Assembly: GCA_016177805.1 (NCBI GenBank)
Contig: JACOUN010000038.1
Location: forward strand, 1 to 64,000
Length of the DNA stretch: 64,000 bases
Reading direction: 5' to 3'
DNA from: Rhodocyclales bacterium
GTDB taxonomy: Bacteria; Pseudomonadota; Gammaproteobacteria; Burkholderiales; Rhodocyclaceae
The notes beneath the pieces were generated by a model, which ran no database searches, was not told where the DNA came from, and was given only the letters and a program-made list of their open reading frames with translations. Each line of letters starts with the position of its first letter. Position 1 is the first letter of the stretch. The translations under genes were made by a program, and so were the position numbers. Of this stretch, positions 40,844-53,750 are shown piece after piece.

Positions 40844-42124
40844 ATGAGAGTCGTGGCCGTCATCGGATCGAGCTTCTTCCGCCACCTGCTGGAGAGCCAC
40901 CTGGGGTTTCTCCAGACGCCCTTGGTGTTCGCCACCTCGATCGCCGAGGCACTCACGGCGACCAGCGTCGCGACCGACCTGATCCTGCTGGAACGTCACC
41001 TTGCCGACGGCGAGGGGCTGGATCTGTCCCGCGCGCTGCGCGCGCGCCCCGACACCGCCGGCATCCCGATCGTGCTGCTGACCTCATCGGCCGACCCGGA
41101 CATCTGCACCGCCAGCCTCGAAGCCGGCATCACCGAGGTGTTCAGCAAGTACGAACTGGAAGCCCTGTCGGACTACGTGTCGCAACACGAGTCGCGCCTG
41201 TCGGCCGCCACGCGCTTGAGCGGCAAGGCCTTGCTGGTGGAGGACAGCACGCCGGTGGTGCGTTTCATGCGTACCGTGCTGGAGCGTATCGGCATGCGGG
41301 TCGACACCTTCCCCAGCGGCGAGCAGGCGCTGGAGGCGCTCGGCGCCCGCAACTACGACGTCGCGTTGATCGACGTATTGCTGGAAGGCCGCATGACCGG
41401 GCTGCACCTGGTGCGCGCGATCCGTGGCAAGGAGGGGCGCAACCAACGCGTGCCGATCCTGGCGATGTCGTCGATGGAGGACGCCGCGCGGCGGATCGAA
41501 CTACTGCGCGGCGGCGCCAACGACTTTCTCGCCAAGCCGATGCTGGAGGAAGAACTCGCGGCCCGCGTGCGCAACATGGTGCGCTTGAAGCGCCTGCTGG
41601 AAGAAACCGAAGCGCAGCGCGACCACATGCGCAAGCTGGCAATGACGGACCAGCTCACCGGCCTGTTCAACCGCCACTACCTGGCCGAGATCGCCTGCCG
41701 CCGCATCGCCGAGGCCGGCCGGCATCACATCCCGCTCAGCCTCATGATGCTCGACATCGATCACTTCAAGCGCATCAACGATACCCACGGCCACGACGTC
41801 GGCGACGCGGTGCTGGCCGACACCGCCGCAGTGATACGTGACACCTGTCGCGAGGGCGATGTCGCGGCGCGAACCGGCGGTGAAGAATTCGTGGTGCTGC
41901 TCATCAATACCGTCGGCGAACGGGCACTGGCCTTTGCCGAAGCGATGCGCGCGCAGGTCGAGACACGTCAGCCCAGCGGCATCCCGGTGACCGTCAGCAT
42001 AGGCGTTGCCGAAATCTGCAACGGCAGCTCGACCAGCTTCGAGGCCATGTGCAAAGCCGCCGACCAGGCGCTGTATCGGGCCAAGGAGAGCGGGCGCAAC
42101 CGGGTAGTGGTCGCGTCGCTGTAG
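40844..42124 (+). CDS. response regulator with two receiver domains and GGDEF output
   Basis: 426 residues, PleD-like order: REC1 (about 2-118), REC2 (about 127-245) and GGDEF (about 265-420). REC1 has LILLERH where the phospho-acceptor aspartate is expected, so it is probably not phosphorylated. REC2 has an intact acceptor (VALIDVLLEG) and the conserved lysine (FLAKPM). The cyclase site is TGGEEF with an REGD inhibitory site five residues before it. It starts 40 bp after the CheR-PAS-GGDEF-EAL gene and is probably in the same operon, so the cognate kinase may be the histidine kinase at 49765-51216. Confidence 0.92.
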   Translation: MRVVAVIGSSFFRHLLESHLGFLQTPLVFATSIAEALTATSVATDLILLERHLADGEGLDLSRALRARPDTAGIPIVLLTSSADPDICTASLEAGITEVFSKYELEALSDYVSQHESRLSAATRLSGKALLVEDSTPVVRFMRTVLERIGMRVDTFPSGEQALEALGARNYDVALIDVLLEGRMTGLHLVRAIRGKEGRNQRVPILAMSSMEDAARRIELLRGGANDFLAKPMLEEELAARVRNMVRLKRLLEETEAQRDHMRKLAMTDQLTGLFNRHYLAEIACRRIAEAGRHHIPLSLMMLDIDHFKRINDTHGHDVGDAVLADTAAVIRDTCREGDVAARTGGEEFVVLLINTVGERALAFAEAMRAQVETRQPSGIPVTVSIGVAEICNGSSTSFEAMCKAADQALYRAKESGRNRVVVASL

Positions 42125-42146
42125 CAAGCGAGCATAGAATCCATCC

Positions 42147-45100
42147 ATGCACAGTGACGACTCCCCTCTTTGGCAACTCGACTGGATAGACCTTCCGCTG
42201 GCCTTGCTCGATGTTGATGGGCGCGTGGTCAAGGCCAATCCGGCATCGCACGGTTTTCTCGGCGTGGCGGCCGGGGCGCTGGTCGGCGAGCGTTTGTGTC
42301 TGCACTTCCAACATGTCGAAGCCGTCGACCGGTGGATCGCGGGGCTGATCGCGGGCAACCGCACGGACCAGCCGCTGGTCACCGCCCTGGCGCAACCACG
42401 CGACAACCGTGGCACCGTCGTGCTGCGTGCGGTTCCGACCCGCAGTCCCGGCGTGAGGGGCGTGCTGCTGTCGCTGGCGCCCCTGAGCAACAATCGCCGC
42501 ACGGTGCTTGAATACCAGGCCATCATGGCCAACTCACCGGTTGCGATCGGTTTTTCACGCAACCGGACCATCACCCGCTACAACCCCAGATTCGCCGAGA
42601 TGTTCGGCTTCGAGGGCAACGCCGGCGTGGGCCTGCCCACCGCCACGCTGTACCCGTCCGAACAGGCGCATGAAGACATCAGCCGCAAGGCTACTCCACT
42701 GCTGTCGTCGGGCCGACCGCTGGTGGCGGAGATCCGCTTTCGCCGCCAGGACGGCAGCCTGTTCTGGGGCGACGCCGTCGCCTACCTGGTCGATCCGGAC
42801 AACCCGCCCGAAGGCGCGATCTGGATGATCACCGACATCACCGCCCGCCGCACCGCCGAGGACAACCAGCGCGAGACGCTGCTCGAACTGGAAACCATAC
42901 TCGACAACGCCTCGGTCGGCATCGTCTTCTCCCGCGACCAGGTGCTGCAACGCTGCAACGCGCGCGCCGCGACCATTTTCGGCTACCCCCCGGATGAACT
43001 GCTCGGGCAGCCCGGTATCACCATTTACCCGAGCGCCGAGGCATACCAGCAACTGGGCGCCGAGGCCGGTCCGCTGCTCGGGACCGGGCAGTCGTTTCAC
43101 AAGGAGGTGCAGTTCAAGCGCAAGGACGGCAGCCTGGTGTGGTGCCGGGTGTACGCCAAAGCCTACGATCCGCAGGACACACGCCGGGGCACGATATGGA
43201 TCGTCGAGGACATTGAGGAGACCCGCCGCGCCCAGGCACATCTGGCCGATTCGGTGCGCGAACTCGAGGCGATCATGCAGAACGCCTCGGTTGGCATCCT
43301 GATCACCCGCGATCGCCACTTGCTGCGCTACAACAAAAGCTTTGCAGCGATGTTCGGCTTTGCTGGCGACGCCGGGGTCGGTCAGCTCGGGCGCGTACTC
43401 TATCGCAGCGATGAAGAGTACGAGGGCCTCGGCCAGATGGCCTTTCCGCTGCTGTCGCACGGCACGCCGTTGCAGACCGAGCTGTGGATGCGACGTCAGG
43501 ACGGCTCCGACCTGTGGGTCAACCTGATTGCCTACCTGAAGAACCCGGATGATCCGGCCGTTGGCACGATCTGGATCCTCGAAGACCGCACCGCCCAGCG
43601 CCGTACCGAAGAAGCGTTGCAACACGCATACGCCGAGCAACAGCTCATTTTCGACAACAGCGTGGCGGGCATCGCCTTCATCAAGGATCGCGTCATCCAG
43701 CGCTGCAACCGGCGCATGACCGAGATCTTCGGCTACGGCACGCAATCCATGATCGGACACAGCACACGCGCCTTCTACGCCTCCGACAGCGCGTGGAAGA
43801 GGGCCGGCGAGGAAAGCTACCAGGCTCTCGCGCAAGGCGTCACCTACACCGCCGAGGTGCTCCAGCGGCGGCGCAACGGCGAAACATTCTGGGCACGCGT
43901 CACCGGCAAGGCCATCGACCCGGCACATCCGCAGGCCGGATCGATCTGGAATTTCGAGGATGTGACCGAACAGAAGCTGGCCGAAGAAGCGCTACGCGAC
44001 AGCGAGATGCTGCAACGGGCGATACTCGACAGCGCCAGCCACCTCATCCTCACCACCGATGCGCAAGGCAACATCACCTCCAGCAACCCGGCCGCGCTAA
44101 GCCTGCTCGGCTATCGTCCGGATGAGCTGACCAGCGGCTACCTGCTCGACGCCCTGTTCGATACCGAGGAGCTGGCACAGCGGCGTGGCGAGGTGTCCAC
44201 CGACCCCGACCCCGCAACCGCCACCCGTCACCCCTTGCTCGCCAACGTGGTTGCCGGAGAACGCAGCGACGACGAATGGACCCTGGTGCGGCGCGACGGA
44301 TCGCGCTTCCCGGCGCAGATATCGATCACCACCCTGCACCGTTTTCCCGAGCGCGGACGGGGTTTTCTGCTGATCGCCACCGACATCACCGAGCGCAAGC
44401 GCGCCGAACTCGACCTGTTGCGCTCGCGCAATGAACTTGAAGTGCGCGTCGAAGCGCGCACCGCCGAACTCCAGGCCGAAGTGGTGGAGCGGCGCAAGGC
44501 CGAGCGGCGCCTGCGCCATCGCGCCCTGCATGACGCGCTGACCGGCCTGCCCAACCGCAGCCTGCTGCAGAACCGCATGGATGCCGCCATCGCCGAAGCA
44601 CAGCAGGCACATGTTTCGTTTGCCGTGATGTTCATCGACCTGGACCGTTTCAAGACCATCAATGATTCGCTCGGCCACCACGTCGGCGACATGCTGCTGC
44701 GCAAGGTCGCGGCGCGGCTGCGCCGGGCCCTCCACCCCGACGACATGGTGGCGCGCATCGGTGGCGACGAGTTCGTGGTGCTCAGCCTGAGAATCACGTC
44801 CGCCGCTCAGGCCATCCGCCTGGCGGCTTCCCTGCAGGCCGAGTTCAGCGCGCCCATCAGCGTGGATAACCGCGAGATCTACATCACCCCATCGATAGGC
44901 ATCACCCTGTTCCCGCAACACGGCGCCACCACCAGCGCCCTGATGCGCAACGCCGACACCGCGATGTACCGGGCCAAGGCAGACGGGCGCAACGTGGTGC
45001 GCGTGTTCGACAACAGCATGAAAGCCGCAGCGGAACAGTACTTCGAGATCGAGAGCCGCTTGCGCCGCGCCATCGAGGACGACCAACTGGTGCTCCACTA

Positions 45101-45827
45101 CCAGCCGGTGGTGGACTGCCAGTCCGGCGCGCTGAAGTCGCTCGAAGCCCTGATCCGCTGGCACCACCCCGAGCTTGGGCTGATCGGTCCGGGCCAGTTC
45201 ATCCCGGCGGCCGAAGACAGCGGATTGATCATCCCCATCAGTCACTGGGTGCTGCACAGCGCCTGCCGCCAGATCCGGCAGTGGCGCGAGGCCGGACACC
45301 CCAGCGTACCGGTGGCAATCAACCTGTCGGGCCACCAGTTTCGCAACAGCGAACTGGCCTCGGACATCGAGACCGCAATCCATGACCACGGTCTCACGGC
45401 CGCCGACCTCGAACTCGAGATCACCGAAACGGTGCTGATGTCGGACGCCGAGCGCACCCTCGCCACCCTGCAGCAACTGGACCGGCTCGGTGTCAGCATT
45501 TCGGTCGACGACTTCGGCACCGGCTACTCCAGCCTCGCCTACCTGAAGCGCTTTCCGGTGCACAAGCTCAAGATCGACCGGGCCTTCGTCAAGGATGCGC
45601 CGGACGACGCGGACGATCGCGCCATCGTCGAAACCATACTGTCGCTCGCCCGCTCGATGCAGATCACCACCGTCGCCGAGGGGGTCGAAACCGTCGCGCA
45701 ACACGCCCTGCTCAGACAACTCGGCTGCGCGCTGTTGCAGGGTTACCTGTTCTGCCGACCGGTGCCGGCCGACGAGATCGTGCGCCGCTGGTGGTCGCCG
45801 CCCGCCGCGAACCGCGACGCGGGATGA
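42147..45827 (+). CDS. PAS-repeat GGDEF-EAL protein
   Basis: 1226 residues, cytoplasmic by sequence. I count six PAS-like units. Units 2 to 5 (starting near 122, 248, 373 and 495) are obvious tandem copies with the pattern E-x-I-x-x-N-x-x-V-G-I, then R-x-N, then a closing G-x-IW-x-x-ED. A diverged PAS (about 620-760), a short coiled coil, a GGDEF domain (IGGDEF intact near 870; inhibitory site reads HPDD, so lost) and an EAL domain ([21 protein letters not shown] intact) follow. It may both make and degrade c-di-GMP. It begins 23 bp after the previous gene. Confidence 0.92.
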   Translation: MHSDDSPLWQLDWIDLPLALLDVDGRVVKANPASHGFLGVAAGALVGERLCLHFQHVEAVDRWIAGLIAGNRTDQPLVTALAQPRDNRGTVVLRAVPTRSPGVRGVLLSLAPLSNNRRTVLEYQAIMANSPVAIGFSRNRTITRYNPRFAEMFGFEGNAGVGLPTATLYPSEQAHEDISRKATPLLSSGRPLVAEIRFRRQDGSLFWGDAVAYLVDPDNPPEGAIWMITDITARRTAEDNQRETLLELETILDNASVGIVFSRDQVLQRCNARAATIFGYPPDELLGQPGITIYPSAEAYQQLGAEAGPLLGTGQSFHKEVQFKRKDGSLVWCRVYAKAYDPQDTRRGTIWIVEDIEETRRAQAHLADSVRELEAIMQNASVGILITRDRHLLRYNKSFAAMFGFAGDAGVGQLGRVLYRSDEEYEGLGQMAFPLLSHGTPLQTELWMRRQDGSDLWVNLIAYLKNPDDPAVGTIWILEDRTAQRRTEEALQHAYAEQQLIFDNSVAGIAFIKDRVIQRCNRRMTEIFGYGTQSMIGHSTRAFYASDSAWKRAGEESYQALAQGVTYTAEVLQRRRNGETFWARVTGKAIDPAHPQAGSIWNFEDVTEQKLAEEALRDSEMLQRAILDSASHLILTTDAQGNITSSNPAALSLLGYRPDELTSGYLLDALFDTEELAQRRGEVSTDPDPATATRHPLLANVVAGERSDDEWTLVRRDGSRFPAQISITTLHRFPERGRGFLLIATDITERKRAELDLLRSRNELEVRVEARTAELQAEVVERRKAERRLRHRALHDALTGLPNRSLLQNRMDAAIAEAQQAHVSFAVMFIDLDRFKTINDSLGHHVGDMLLRKVAARLRRALHPDDMVARIGGDEFVVLSLRITSAAQAIRLAASLQAEFSAPISVDNREIYITPSIGITLFPQHGATTSALMRNADTAMYRAKADGRNVVRVFDNSMKAAAEQYFEIESRLRRAIEDDQLVLHYQPVVDCQSGALKSLEALIRWHHPELGLIGPGQFIPAAEDSGLIIPISHWVLHSACRQIRQWREAGHPSVPVAINLSGHQFRNSELASDIETAIHDHGLTAADLELEITETVLMSDAERTLATLQQLDRLGVSISVDDFGTGYSSLAYLKRFPVHKLKIDRAFVKDAPDDADDRAIVETILSLARSMQITTVAEGVETVAQHALLRQLGCALLQGYLFCRPVPADEIVRRWWSPPAANRDAG

Positions 45828-45867
45828 GCGCGAGCAAACTCCCGTCCTGGACTAGAATCAGATCACG

Positions 45868-47271
<1,404 letters not shown>

Positions 47272-47282
47272 TGGCAGAACCG

Positions 47283-49742
47283 ATGGCCGATGACGGCGAC
47301 CGCCCAGGCCCTTGCCCCGCTTATCAGATCGCGCTGCTCAACGCGATACTCGACGCGCCAGGCAACATCGCCATCGTCGCAACCGACACGGACTACCGCA
47401 TCCGCCACATGAACAGCGTCGCCAGCGAGCTGTTCAATATTGCGCCGCAGGCCGCGGTGGGGCGAGGCGTGCTCGATATCCACGCCGAAATCGGGGTCAG
47501 CAACGAACGTTTCCAGCGCGCCGTGAACCACGCGCTCCAGCACGGCGAGTACCGCTTCCCCCAGCGCATCGCCACCGCGACGGGCGTCCACCACCTCGAA
47601 TCGCGGCTGGTGCCTTTGCGCGACGCCACAGGCGCGGTGTGCGGTTACACCCTCATGGCGAGCGATGTCACCGCGCACGTACTCGCCGAGAACCGTGAGC
47701 GCAAGCTGTTGCGCGCGGTCGATCAGAGCCCGGCATCCATCATCATCACCGACACCAACGGCGTCATCGAGTACGTCAACACCCGCTTCACCCTGGTGAC
47801 CGGCTACACCGCCGAAGAAGCGCTCGGGCAACGGATGGGCTTCATGCGCTCCGGCCTGACCAGCTACGAGACCTATGCCGAGCTGTGGCAATCAGTGGTG
47901 GCGGGCCGGGAGTGGTCGGGGGAGTTGCAGAACCGGCGCAAGAACGGCGAACTGTACTGGGATTCGGTGCGCATCATGCCGGTGTTCGATGCGCGGCATG
48001 AAGTCACCCACTTCGTCAGCATGCACGAAGACATCAGCGCGCGCAAAGCCACCGACGCCAATCTGCGCCTGTGGGCAACCGTGTTCGAGAACAGCGCCGA
48101 AGCGGTCATGATCGCCGACCCGGACAACCGCATCATCTCGGTCAATCGTGCCTTCACCCGGATCACTGGCTTCGATGCCGACGAGGTGATCGGAAAAACG
48201 CCCAACATCGTGGTGCTCAGTGGTCAGGACACCACCTTTTTGCGCGACCAGCGGCGCAGGCTGGAAACCGAAGGCCGTTGGCAGGGGGAAATCTGGGACA
48301 GGCGCAAGAACGGCGAGATCTACCCCAAGTGGTTCGGCATCACGGCGGTCAAGGATGCCACGGGCAGCCTTGCCCACTACGTGGCGATATTCTCGGACAT
48401 CAGCGAACGCAAGGCGGCGGAAGCCAGGATCGAGTTCCTCGCGCACCACGACGCGCTCACCGGACTGCCCAACCGCGTGCTGCTGCGCGACCGCCTGGAA
48501 CAGGGCCTGGCCCACGCCGACCGCTCGCACACCCATGTCGCGCTGCTGTTTCTCGACCTGGACCGCTTCAAGACCATCAATGATTCGCTGGGTCACGCGG
48601 TCGGCGACAATCTGCTGCGCGCGGCGGTGGGGCGCATCGCCGCATGCACGCGCGACACCGACACGCTCAGCCGCCTGGGGGGTGACGAATTCGTGGTCGT
48701 GCTGACCGAGTTGCCTGACGCCGAAGTGGCCGCCACCATCGCGCAGAAGATCATCGATGCCATGCACGCCCCGGTGGACATCGACGGGCACCGGCTCACG
48801 ACTTCGTTTTCGATCGGGATCAGCCTCTACCCCGAGGACGGGCGCGACTTCGACACCCTGCTGCAGAAGGCCGACACGGCGATGTATCACGCCAAGGATA
48901 GCGGTCGCAACATTTACCGCTTCTTCACCGAGCAGATGAACGTCCACGCACTGGAACGGCTGATGGTGCAGAACCGCATGCGCCAGGCGCTGGAGCGCAA
49001 CGAGTTCGTACTCGATTACCAACCGCAGATCGATCTGGCCACCGACCGCGTGTTTGGCGTCGAAGCACTGATACGCTGGGACAACCCCGAGCTGGGGCGG
49101 ATCGGCCCCGACCGTTTCATCCCGATCGCGGAAGAATGTGGCCAGATCCTGGCGCTCGGCGAGTGGGCGTTGCATGCCGCCTGCCGACAGGCGCAAGCCT
49201 GGCACCAGGCGGGGCTGCAACTGACCATGGCGGTCAACATCTCGGCGCTGCAGATGCAGCAACCCGGTTTTGCCGACACCGTCGAAAGAGCGCTTGCGGT
49301 CACAGGTTTTGATCCGGGCAAGCTGGAACTGGAACTGACCGAGTCGGTGCTGCTCCAGAACGCCGAACATACCCTCGACACCGCCCGCCGGCTCAAGGCC
49401 ATGGGCATCACGATCTCGATCGACGATTTCGGCACGGGCTATTCCAGCCTGTCCTACCTGAAGCGCTTTGCGGTCGACCGGATCAAGATCGACCGGTCGT
49501 TCATCCGCGACATCCTGACCGATCCGGAAGACGCGGCCATCGTGCGCGCCATCATCCAGATGGCGCGCAGCCTCAACCTGAAGACCCTGGCCGAAGGCGT
49601 CGAAACCCGCGCGCAACTCGACTACCTGCGCGACGAGCAATGCGAGGAAGTGCAGGGCTACTATTACGCGCAGCCACTGCCGCCCGATGCGGTCGGCACG
49701 CTCGTCGGCAACGACCGCAAACTACTCCAGCGCCCGGCCTGA
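47283..49742 (+). CDS. PAS-GGDEF-EAL protein
   Basis: 819 residues from the ATG at 47283; a GTG at 47271 overlapping the fumC stop is an alternative start. Three PAS domains (about 15-135, 140-260, 262-380) lead to a GGDEF domain with an RDTD inhibitory site and intact LGGDEF (about 466) and an EAL domain with [13 protein letters not shown] and DDFGTGYSS. Both halves look catalytic. The GGDEF-EAL half is very similar to that of the protein at 36866-40804 (shared RFFTEQMN linker, [28 protein letters not shown]), suggesting duplication. Confidence 0.92.
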   Translation: MADDGDRPGPCPAYQIALLNAILDAPGNIAIVATDTDYRIRHMNSVASELFNIAPQAAVGRGVLDIHAEIGVSNERFQRAVNHALQHGEYRFPQRIATATGVHHLESRLVPLRDATGAVCGYTLMASDVTAHVLAENRERKLLRAVDQSPASIIITDTNGVIEYVNTRFTLVTGYTAEEALGQRMGFMRSGLTSYETYAELWQSVVAGREWSGELQNRRKNGELYWDSVRIMPVFDARHEVTHFVSMHEDISARKATDANLRLWATVFENSAEAVMIADPDNRIISVNRAFTRITGFDADEVIGKTPNIVVLSGQDTTFLRDQRRRLETEGRWQGEIWDRRKNGEIYPKWFGITAVKDATGSLAHYVAIFSDISERKAAEARIEFLAHHDALTGLPNRVLLRDRLEQGLAHADRSHTHVALLFLDLDRFKTINDSLGHAVGDNLLRAAVGRIAACTRDTDTLSRLGGDEFVVVLTELPDAEVAATIAQKIIDAMHAPVDIDGHRLTTSFSIGISLYPEDGRDFDTLLQKADTAMYHAKDSGRNIYRFFTEQMNVHALERLMVQNRMRQALERNEFVLDYQPQIDLATDRVFGVEALIRWDNPELGRIGPDRFIPIAEECGQILALGEWALHAACRQAQAWHQAGLQLTMAVNISALQMQQPGFADTVERALAVTGFDPGKLELELTESVLLQNAEHTLDTARRLKAMGITISIDDFGTGYSSLSYLKRFAVDRIKIDRSFIRDILTDPEDAAIVRAIIQMARSLNLKTLAEGVETRAQLDYLRDEQCEEVQGYYYAQPLPPDAVGTLVGNDRKLLQRPA

Positions 49743-49764
49743 GCGACCGTCGCCACTTCAGCCG

Positions 49765-51216
49765 TCACACCTCATCGGACTCATCATGTTTGACCGGCAG
49801 GACGATGCGAAACGTCGTCCCCTTGCCAACCTCGCTGTCGACCTCGATCGACCCATGGTGGTTCTTGATGATGCCGTACGAAAGGGAAAGCCCCAGTCCC
49901 GTCCCCTTGCCTATCGGCTTGGTGGTAAAAAACGGGTCGAAGATCTTCTCGCGGATATCCTCGGCAATGCCCTTGCCATTGTCGGAAAAGGTCAGCCAGA
50001 CGCGTTCGCCGTCCACTCCGGTGCGTATCGTGATGCAGCCGCGTGGCTCTTCCATCGCGTGCGCCGCATTGACCAGCAAATTCATGAACACCTGGTTGAG
50101 CTGCGACGGCAGGCATTCGACCTCGGGAATATCGCCGTACTCGCGCACCACGTCGGCCTTGTACTTGATCTCGTTGGAGACGATGTTGATGGTCGAATCT
50201 ATCCCGGCATGCAGGTCGGCCCATTGCCATTCCTGGTCCGCATCGACGTGGGAGAAATCCTTCAGGTCCTGGACGATCTTCTTGACCCTGGTGATGCCCT
50301 CGCGCGACTCGCCCATCAGCATCGGGATGTCCTCCTTGAGGAAGGCCACATCCAGTTCGGCGCGCAAGGCCTGGACTGCCGCCAGCCGGTCCGGCGCGGC
50401 GATGCTCGACTCGGCCGCTTCGTACGCGTCCAGGATCCTGAACAGGTCGCCGATGTACTTTTCCAGCATGCCGATGTTGGAATGGACATAGCCGATGGGG
50501 TTGTTGATCTCGTGCGCCACCCCGGCCGCAAGCTGGCCGATGGAGGCGAGCTTTTCCGACTGCAGCAACTGGGCCTGGGCCGCACTCAGCTCGCGGTTGA
50601 GCTGCTCCAGTTCCTGGTTGCGTTCGGCCACGTGTTCCTGGGCCACGCTTTTCTCGGTCACGTCGGTCCAGATCGAGACGAACCCCCCGCCCGGCAACGG
50701 CTCGCCGCGAATATCCAGCACCACGCCGTTGGGGCGCTTGCGTTCGAAGTGATGGGGTTCCATCTTTGCCGCGCGCGCCACCAGTTGCGCGGTCTGCTCT
50801 TCCGGGTCGCCAGGGCCGTAGTCGCCGCGCTCGGCATTGAAACGGAACAACACATCCATGCGCGGCAAGCCGTTGGCAAACAGGCTGTCGGGAAACTCCA
50901 GCAACTCGCGCGCGGTGCGGTTGAACAGATGGATCTGCAAGTCCGCATCGACGACACTGACCCCGATGGGCAAGTGATCCATGACATCCAGGAAAGCAAG
51001 CGCTGTTTCGACCGACGCGTTCATGTTCACTCCATCTGCCCCCGTTTGCGCACCGGCATCGGGATTCTGGACATGTCGGACGACCTCGGTCAGTGCTTGC
51101 GCAAGCTGGGCAAGACTCGCCCGTGCCCCCAGACGCTCGCGCATGGAGGCGATCGCTTCCTGCGTGTCGATCTCGACGTCGTCGCTGAACAGGTAACCAT
51201 ATTTGCGTGTGGTCAC
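49765..51216 (-). CDS. PAS-domain sensor histidine kinase
   Basis: 483 residues, soluble. A PAS region (about 75-195, [20 protein letters not shown]) containing [20 protein letters not shown], then a coiled coil and the H-box [17 protein letters not shown] long four-helix region and a complete HATPase domain follow: [10 protein letters not shown] (N box), [12 protein letters not shown] (G1), [20 protein letters not shown] (F and G2). The domain type matches kinases with unusual, extended dimerisation regions. It is convergent with the GGDEF-EAL genes and ends 23 bp from the last one. No response regulator is adjacent on its own strand. Confidence 0.92.
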   Translation of the reverse strand: MTTRKYGYLFSDDVEIDTQEAIASMRERLGARASLAQLAQALTEVVRHVQNPDAGAQTGADGVNMNASVETALAFLDVMDHLPIGVSVVDADLQIHLFNRTARELLEFPDSLFANGLPRMDVLFRFNAERGDYGPGDPEEQTAQLVARAAKMEPHHFERKRPNGVVLDIRGEPLPGGGFVSIWTDVTEKSVAQEHVAERNQELEQLNRELSAAQAQLLQSEKLASIGQLAAGVAHEINNPIGYVHSNIGMLEKYIGDLFRILDAYEAAESSIAAPDRLAAVQALRAELDVAFLKEDIPMLMGESREGITRVKKIVQDLKDFSHVDADQEWQWADLHAGIDSTINIVSNEIKYKADVVREYGDIPEVECLPSQLNQVFMNLLVNAAHAMEEPRGCITIRTGVDGERVWLTFSDNGKGIAEDIREKIFDPFFTTKPIGKGTGLGLSLSYGIIKNHHGSIEVDSEVGKGTTFRIVLPVKHDESDEV

Positions 51217-51454
51217 GCCACCCTCCTCACGGTCGTTACATCAACCGGCCCCAGGCGCCCCACGGGCGACGGTTCCGTCCATTCCGGAATGATAGCGCCA
51301 ATAATGCAAGGCGGAAGCCCTTCGGCCTCAGCGGCCGGTCTCGTGCGATGCGACACCAGGCCGCAATTGACCGACCGCGCACCAGGTGTAAGAACCGCCA
51401 TACGCGACCCGACCAACCACGTACACAATACGATCATAGACGGAGAGGAAGAAC

Positions 51455-51574
51455 ATGCACGCAACCCTGCCCTTGCTCGTGGAAACCAATTTTCCGGCGC
51501 TGCAACCGCACGCCCTGGACACGCTGCAGGTGGACCCCGGCCGGCAGGGGGGTAGCGGCGGAGGTGCCCTCTGA
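51455..51574 (+). pseudogene. remnant of an arsenosugar radical-SAM gene (ArsS-like), middle missing
   Basis: A 39-codon frame with a strong ribosome site (GGAGAGGAAG). The product starts MHATLPLLVETNFPALQPHA and then LDTLQV, which matches the start of the ArsS-like radical SAM/Cys-rich proteins; there the next residues should be NLGYxCN followed by the Cx3Cx2C motif. Instead it ends with GGSGGGAL, which recalls the glycine/cysteine-rich C-terminus of that family. The likely explanation is an internal deletion of roughly 300 codons. The two genes that normally follow arsS, both glycosyltransferase-like, are intact immediately downstream. Upstream, 51217-51454 shows nothing definite. Confidence 0.5.
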
Positions 51575-51612
51575 ACACCGCAACGCACTCGGCCACCGCA
51601 GTGCCGGCCAGC

Positions 51613-52287
51613 ATGGAACTGGCGATCATCGTCCCGGTGCTGAACGAAGCCACGGTGCTCCCCGCCCTGCTGGAACGACTCATGCCGCTACGTTCCGCGC
51701 GCACAGAAGTCGTCGTGGTCGACGGCGGAAGCACCGACGACTCCGTTGCCCTTGCCCGGCAGCAAGGGTTCCGGGTCATCCCCGCGCCCACCGGACGGGC
51801 ACGTCAGATGAATGCCGGCGCTGCGGCAAGTTCAGCCAAAGCGCTGTTGTTCCTGCATGCCGATACCGCACTCCCGGCGACGGCCGACCGCATCGTGTTG
51901 GCAGCGCTGCGGAGCGGACCAGGGAGGTGGGGCCGTTTTGACGTCCGCATCACCGGACGCTCGCCCATGCTGCGAGTCATCGCGTTCATGATGAACCTAC
52001 GCTCGGCCCTGACCGGCATCGCCACCGGTGACCAGGGCTTGTTCATGACGCGCGAGGCCTTTGACGCGGTCGGTGGTTTTCCCGATCAAGCGCTGATGGA
52101 GGACGTTGAAATATCGCGGCGCCTGCGAAGGCGCTCGCCGCCGATACGTATCAGGACACCGGCACTGACCTCCGGCCGACGCTGGGAGACACGCGGCGTA
52201 TGGCGCACCATGGTGCTGATGTGGCGATTGCGCTGGGCCTACTGGCGCGGGGCGCCGGCAGAGCAACTGGCGAGACGTTATCGATGA
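51613..52287 (+). CDS. TIGR04283-type glycosyltransferase (arsenosugar cluster)
   Basis: A family 2 glycosyltransferase of 224 residues; a GTG at 51601 is an alternative start. It has LAIIVPVLNEA, the nucleotide-sugar motif VVVDGGSTDDS, FLHADTALP, and ATGDQGLFMTREAFDAVGGF with LMEDVEISRRLRR, all characteristic of the short transferases next to arsS genes. The end has GRRWETRGVWRTMVLMWRLR, also diagnostic. Its product would help build arsenosugars in species with ArsS; here the upstream radical-SAM gene is almost entirely lost, so its present role is unclear. ATGA overlap with the next gene. Confidence 0.85.
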   Translation: MELAIIVPVLNEATVLPALLERLMPLRSARTEVVVVDGGSTDDSVALARQQGFRVIPAPTGRARQMNAGAAASSAKALLFLHADTALPATADRIVLAALRSGPGRWGRFDVRITGRSPMLRVIAFMMNLRSALTGIATGDQGLFMTREAFDAVGGFPDQALMEDVEISRRLRRRSPPIRIRTPALTSGRRWETRGVWRTMVLMWRLRWAYWRGAPAEQLARRYR

Positions 52288-52907
52288 GCCCGGTGCGCAT
52301 CATCGTCTTCGCCAAGGCACCGCTGCCGGGGCTGGCCAAGACCCGGCTGATCCCGGCGCTGGGTGCCGAAGGCGCCGCCCGACTGGCATCCGCAATGCTG
52401 CATGCCACCCTCACGGCCGCGCTCGAATCCGGTGTCGGCCCGGTTGAGCTATGCGCAACCCCGGCGGTGACGGACCCCGCATGGCGCACCACGGTCATAC
52501 CCGCCGACGTGGAGTGCAGCGATCAGGGCAACGGCGACCTTGGCGCCCGCATGCAGCGCGCCGCCGCACGCGGCATCGCGCGCGGCACCCCGGTACTCCT
52601 ATCCGGCACCGATTGCGCCGAGATGAGCACCCAGTTGTTGCGCGACGCGGCACATGCCCTGCGCCAGACCGGCAGCTTCATCCACCCCACCGCTGACGGC
52701 GGCTATGCGCTGCTGGGTTTGACCCGTTCCGATGCCGCGCTCTTCGAGCGTATCGCATGGAGCACATCCGTGGTCGCCAGCGTGACCATGACCCGCATCC
52801 GCGAACTGGGCTGGCCGCTGCACGTCGGATCGGTGCTCCACGACATCGACGAAGCCGCCGACCTGCACCTGTGGCCCCACCCGGAGTTCGGTACGGCCAT
52901 CGGGTGA
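52284..52907 (+). CDS. TIGR04282-type (DUF2064) glycosyltransferase-like protein
   Basis: 207 residues with a nucleotidyl/glycosyl-transferase fold: RIIVFAKAPLPGLAKTRLIPALG at the start (the KxPxPGxxKTR signature), QGNGDLGARM, LLSGTDCAEMS and PTADGGYALLGL. This family regularly pairs with the TIGR04283 gene in arsenosugar clusters. Translationally coupled to the upstream gene by the ATGA overlap. Intact as far as can be seen, despite the damaged arsS. Confidence 0.86.
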   Translation: MSPVRIIVFAKAPLPGLAKTRLIPALGAEGAARLASAMLHATLTAALESGVGPVELCATPAVTDPAWRTTVIPADVECSDQGNGDLGARMQRAAARGIARGTPVLLSGTDCAEMSTQLLRDAAHALRQTGSFIHPTADGGYALLGLTRSDAALFERIAWSTSVVASVTMTRIRELGWPLHVGSVLHDIDEAADLHLWPHPEFGTAIG

Positions 52908-53033
52908 CCCCCCGGCGCAACCGTCTCCGCCGACTCATGCGCTTACAACTTCGTTGCAGCGGCGGCGCGCCTTCCGGTGTCCAACTTGCGAAAATCGGCA
53001 ACGCTTTGGACCACAAGACTCGGAGAGCCCACC

Positions 53034-53684
53034 ATGAAACACGCTGCCCTGCTGATCGCAACCATCCCGCTGCTGCTCGCCAGCGGCTGCGCATCCAATC
53101 CCTACCAAGGGGAGCACGCCAGAACCGCAACCGGCGCGACCATCGGAGCCGGTGCGGGCGCCATCATCGGCCGCTCGGTCTCCAGCCGTGGTGATCGCAC
53201 CAAGGGAACGCTGATAGGCGCGGTGGTCGGCGCCAGCATCGGCGGGCTGATAGGCCGGCAGATGGACCAGCAGGAAGCCGACTTGCGGCGACAGATGGAA
53301 GGCACCGGCGTTGAAGTGCAGCGCGAAGGCGACACCATACGCCTGCAGGCGCCCGAGAACATCACCTTCGAGACCAACCGGGCTGACATCACACAGCGCT
53401 TCTGGCCGGTCCTGGATCAACTGGCGACCAGCATCCGCCAGTACCCCGGCACCCTGATACGCATCGAGGGCCACACCGACTCGACCGGCTCGGCCACCTT
53501 CAACCAGACGCTGTCGGAGAACCGCGCATATAGCGTGCGCAGCTACCTGCTTCAGCGTGGCGTGCCAGACCACCGTGTCGAGGCCATCGGCTACGGCATG
53601 ACGCGTCCGATCGCGGACAACCGCAGCGAGTATGGCCGCGCGCAGAATCGCCGCGTCGAGATCCTCATCGTTCCGACCCAGTAG
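53034..53684 (+). CDS. OmpA-family lipoprotein with glycine-zipper segment
   Basis: 216 residues. Signal peptide with lipobox LLLASGC (cysteine near residue 19), so outer-membrane lipoprotein. A glycine-rich zipper follows (GATIGAGAGAIIGRS and GAVVGASIGGLIGRQ), then a C-terminal OmpA-like peptidoglycan-binding domain (ITFETNRADI, IRIEGHTDSTGS, NQTLSENRAYSVRSYL, GYGMTRPIADN, GRAQNRRVEI). The order resembles YiaD/Pal-type proteins that tether the outer membrane to the wall. Start at 53034 chosen for the signal peptide. Confidence 0.92.
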   Translation: MKHAALLIATIPLLLASGCASNPYQGEHARTATGATIGAGAGAIIGRSVSSRGDRTKGTLIGAVVGASIGGLIGRQMDQQEADLRRQMEGTGVEVQREGDTIRLQAPENITFETNRADITQRFWPVLDQLATSIRQYPGTLIRIEGHTDSTGSATFNQTLSENRAYSVRSYLLQRGVPDHRVEAIGYGMTRPIADNRSEYGRAQNRRVEILIVPTQ

Positions 53685-53750
53685 CAATCCCTTCCCCGGC
53701 ACGGCGTGAGCAGGTTAATCTCATGGCAACGACAACCATCACGAACTCGC

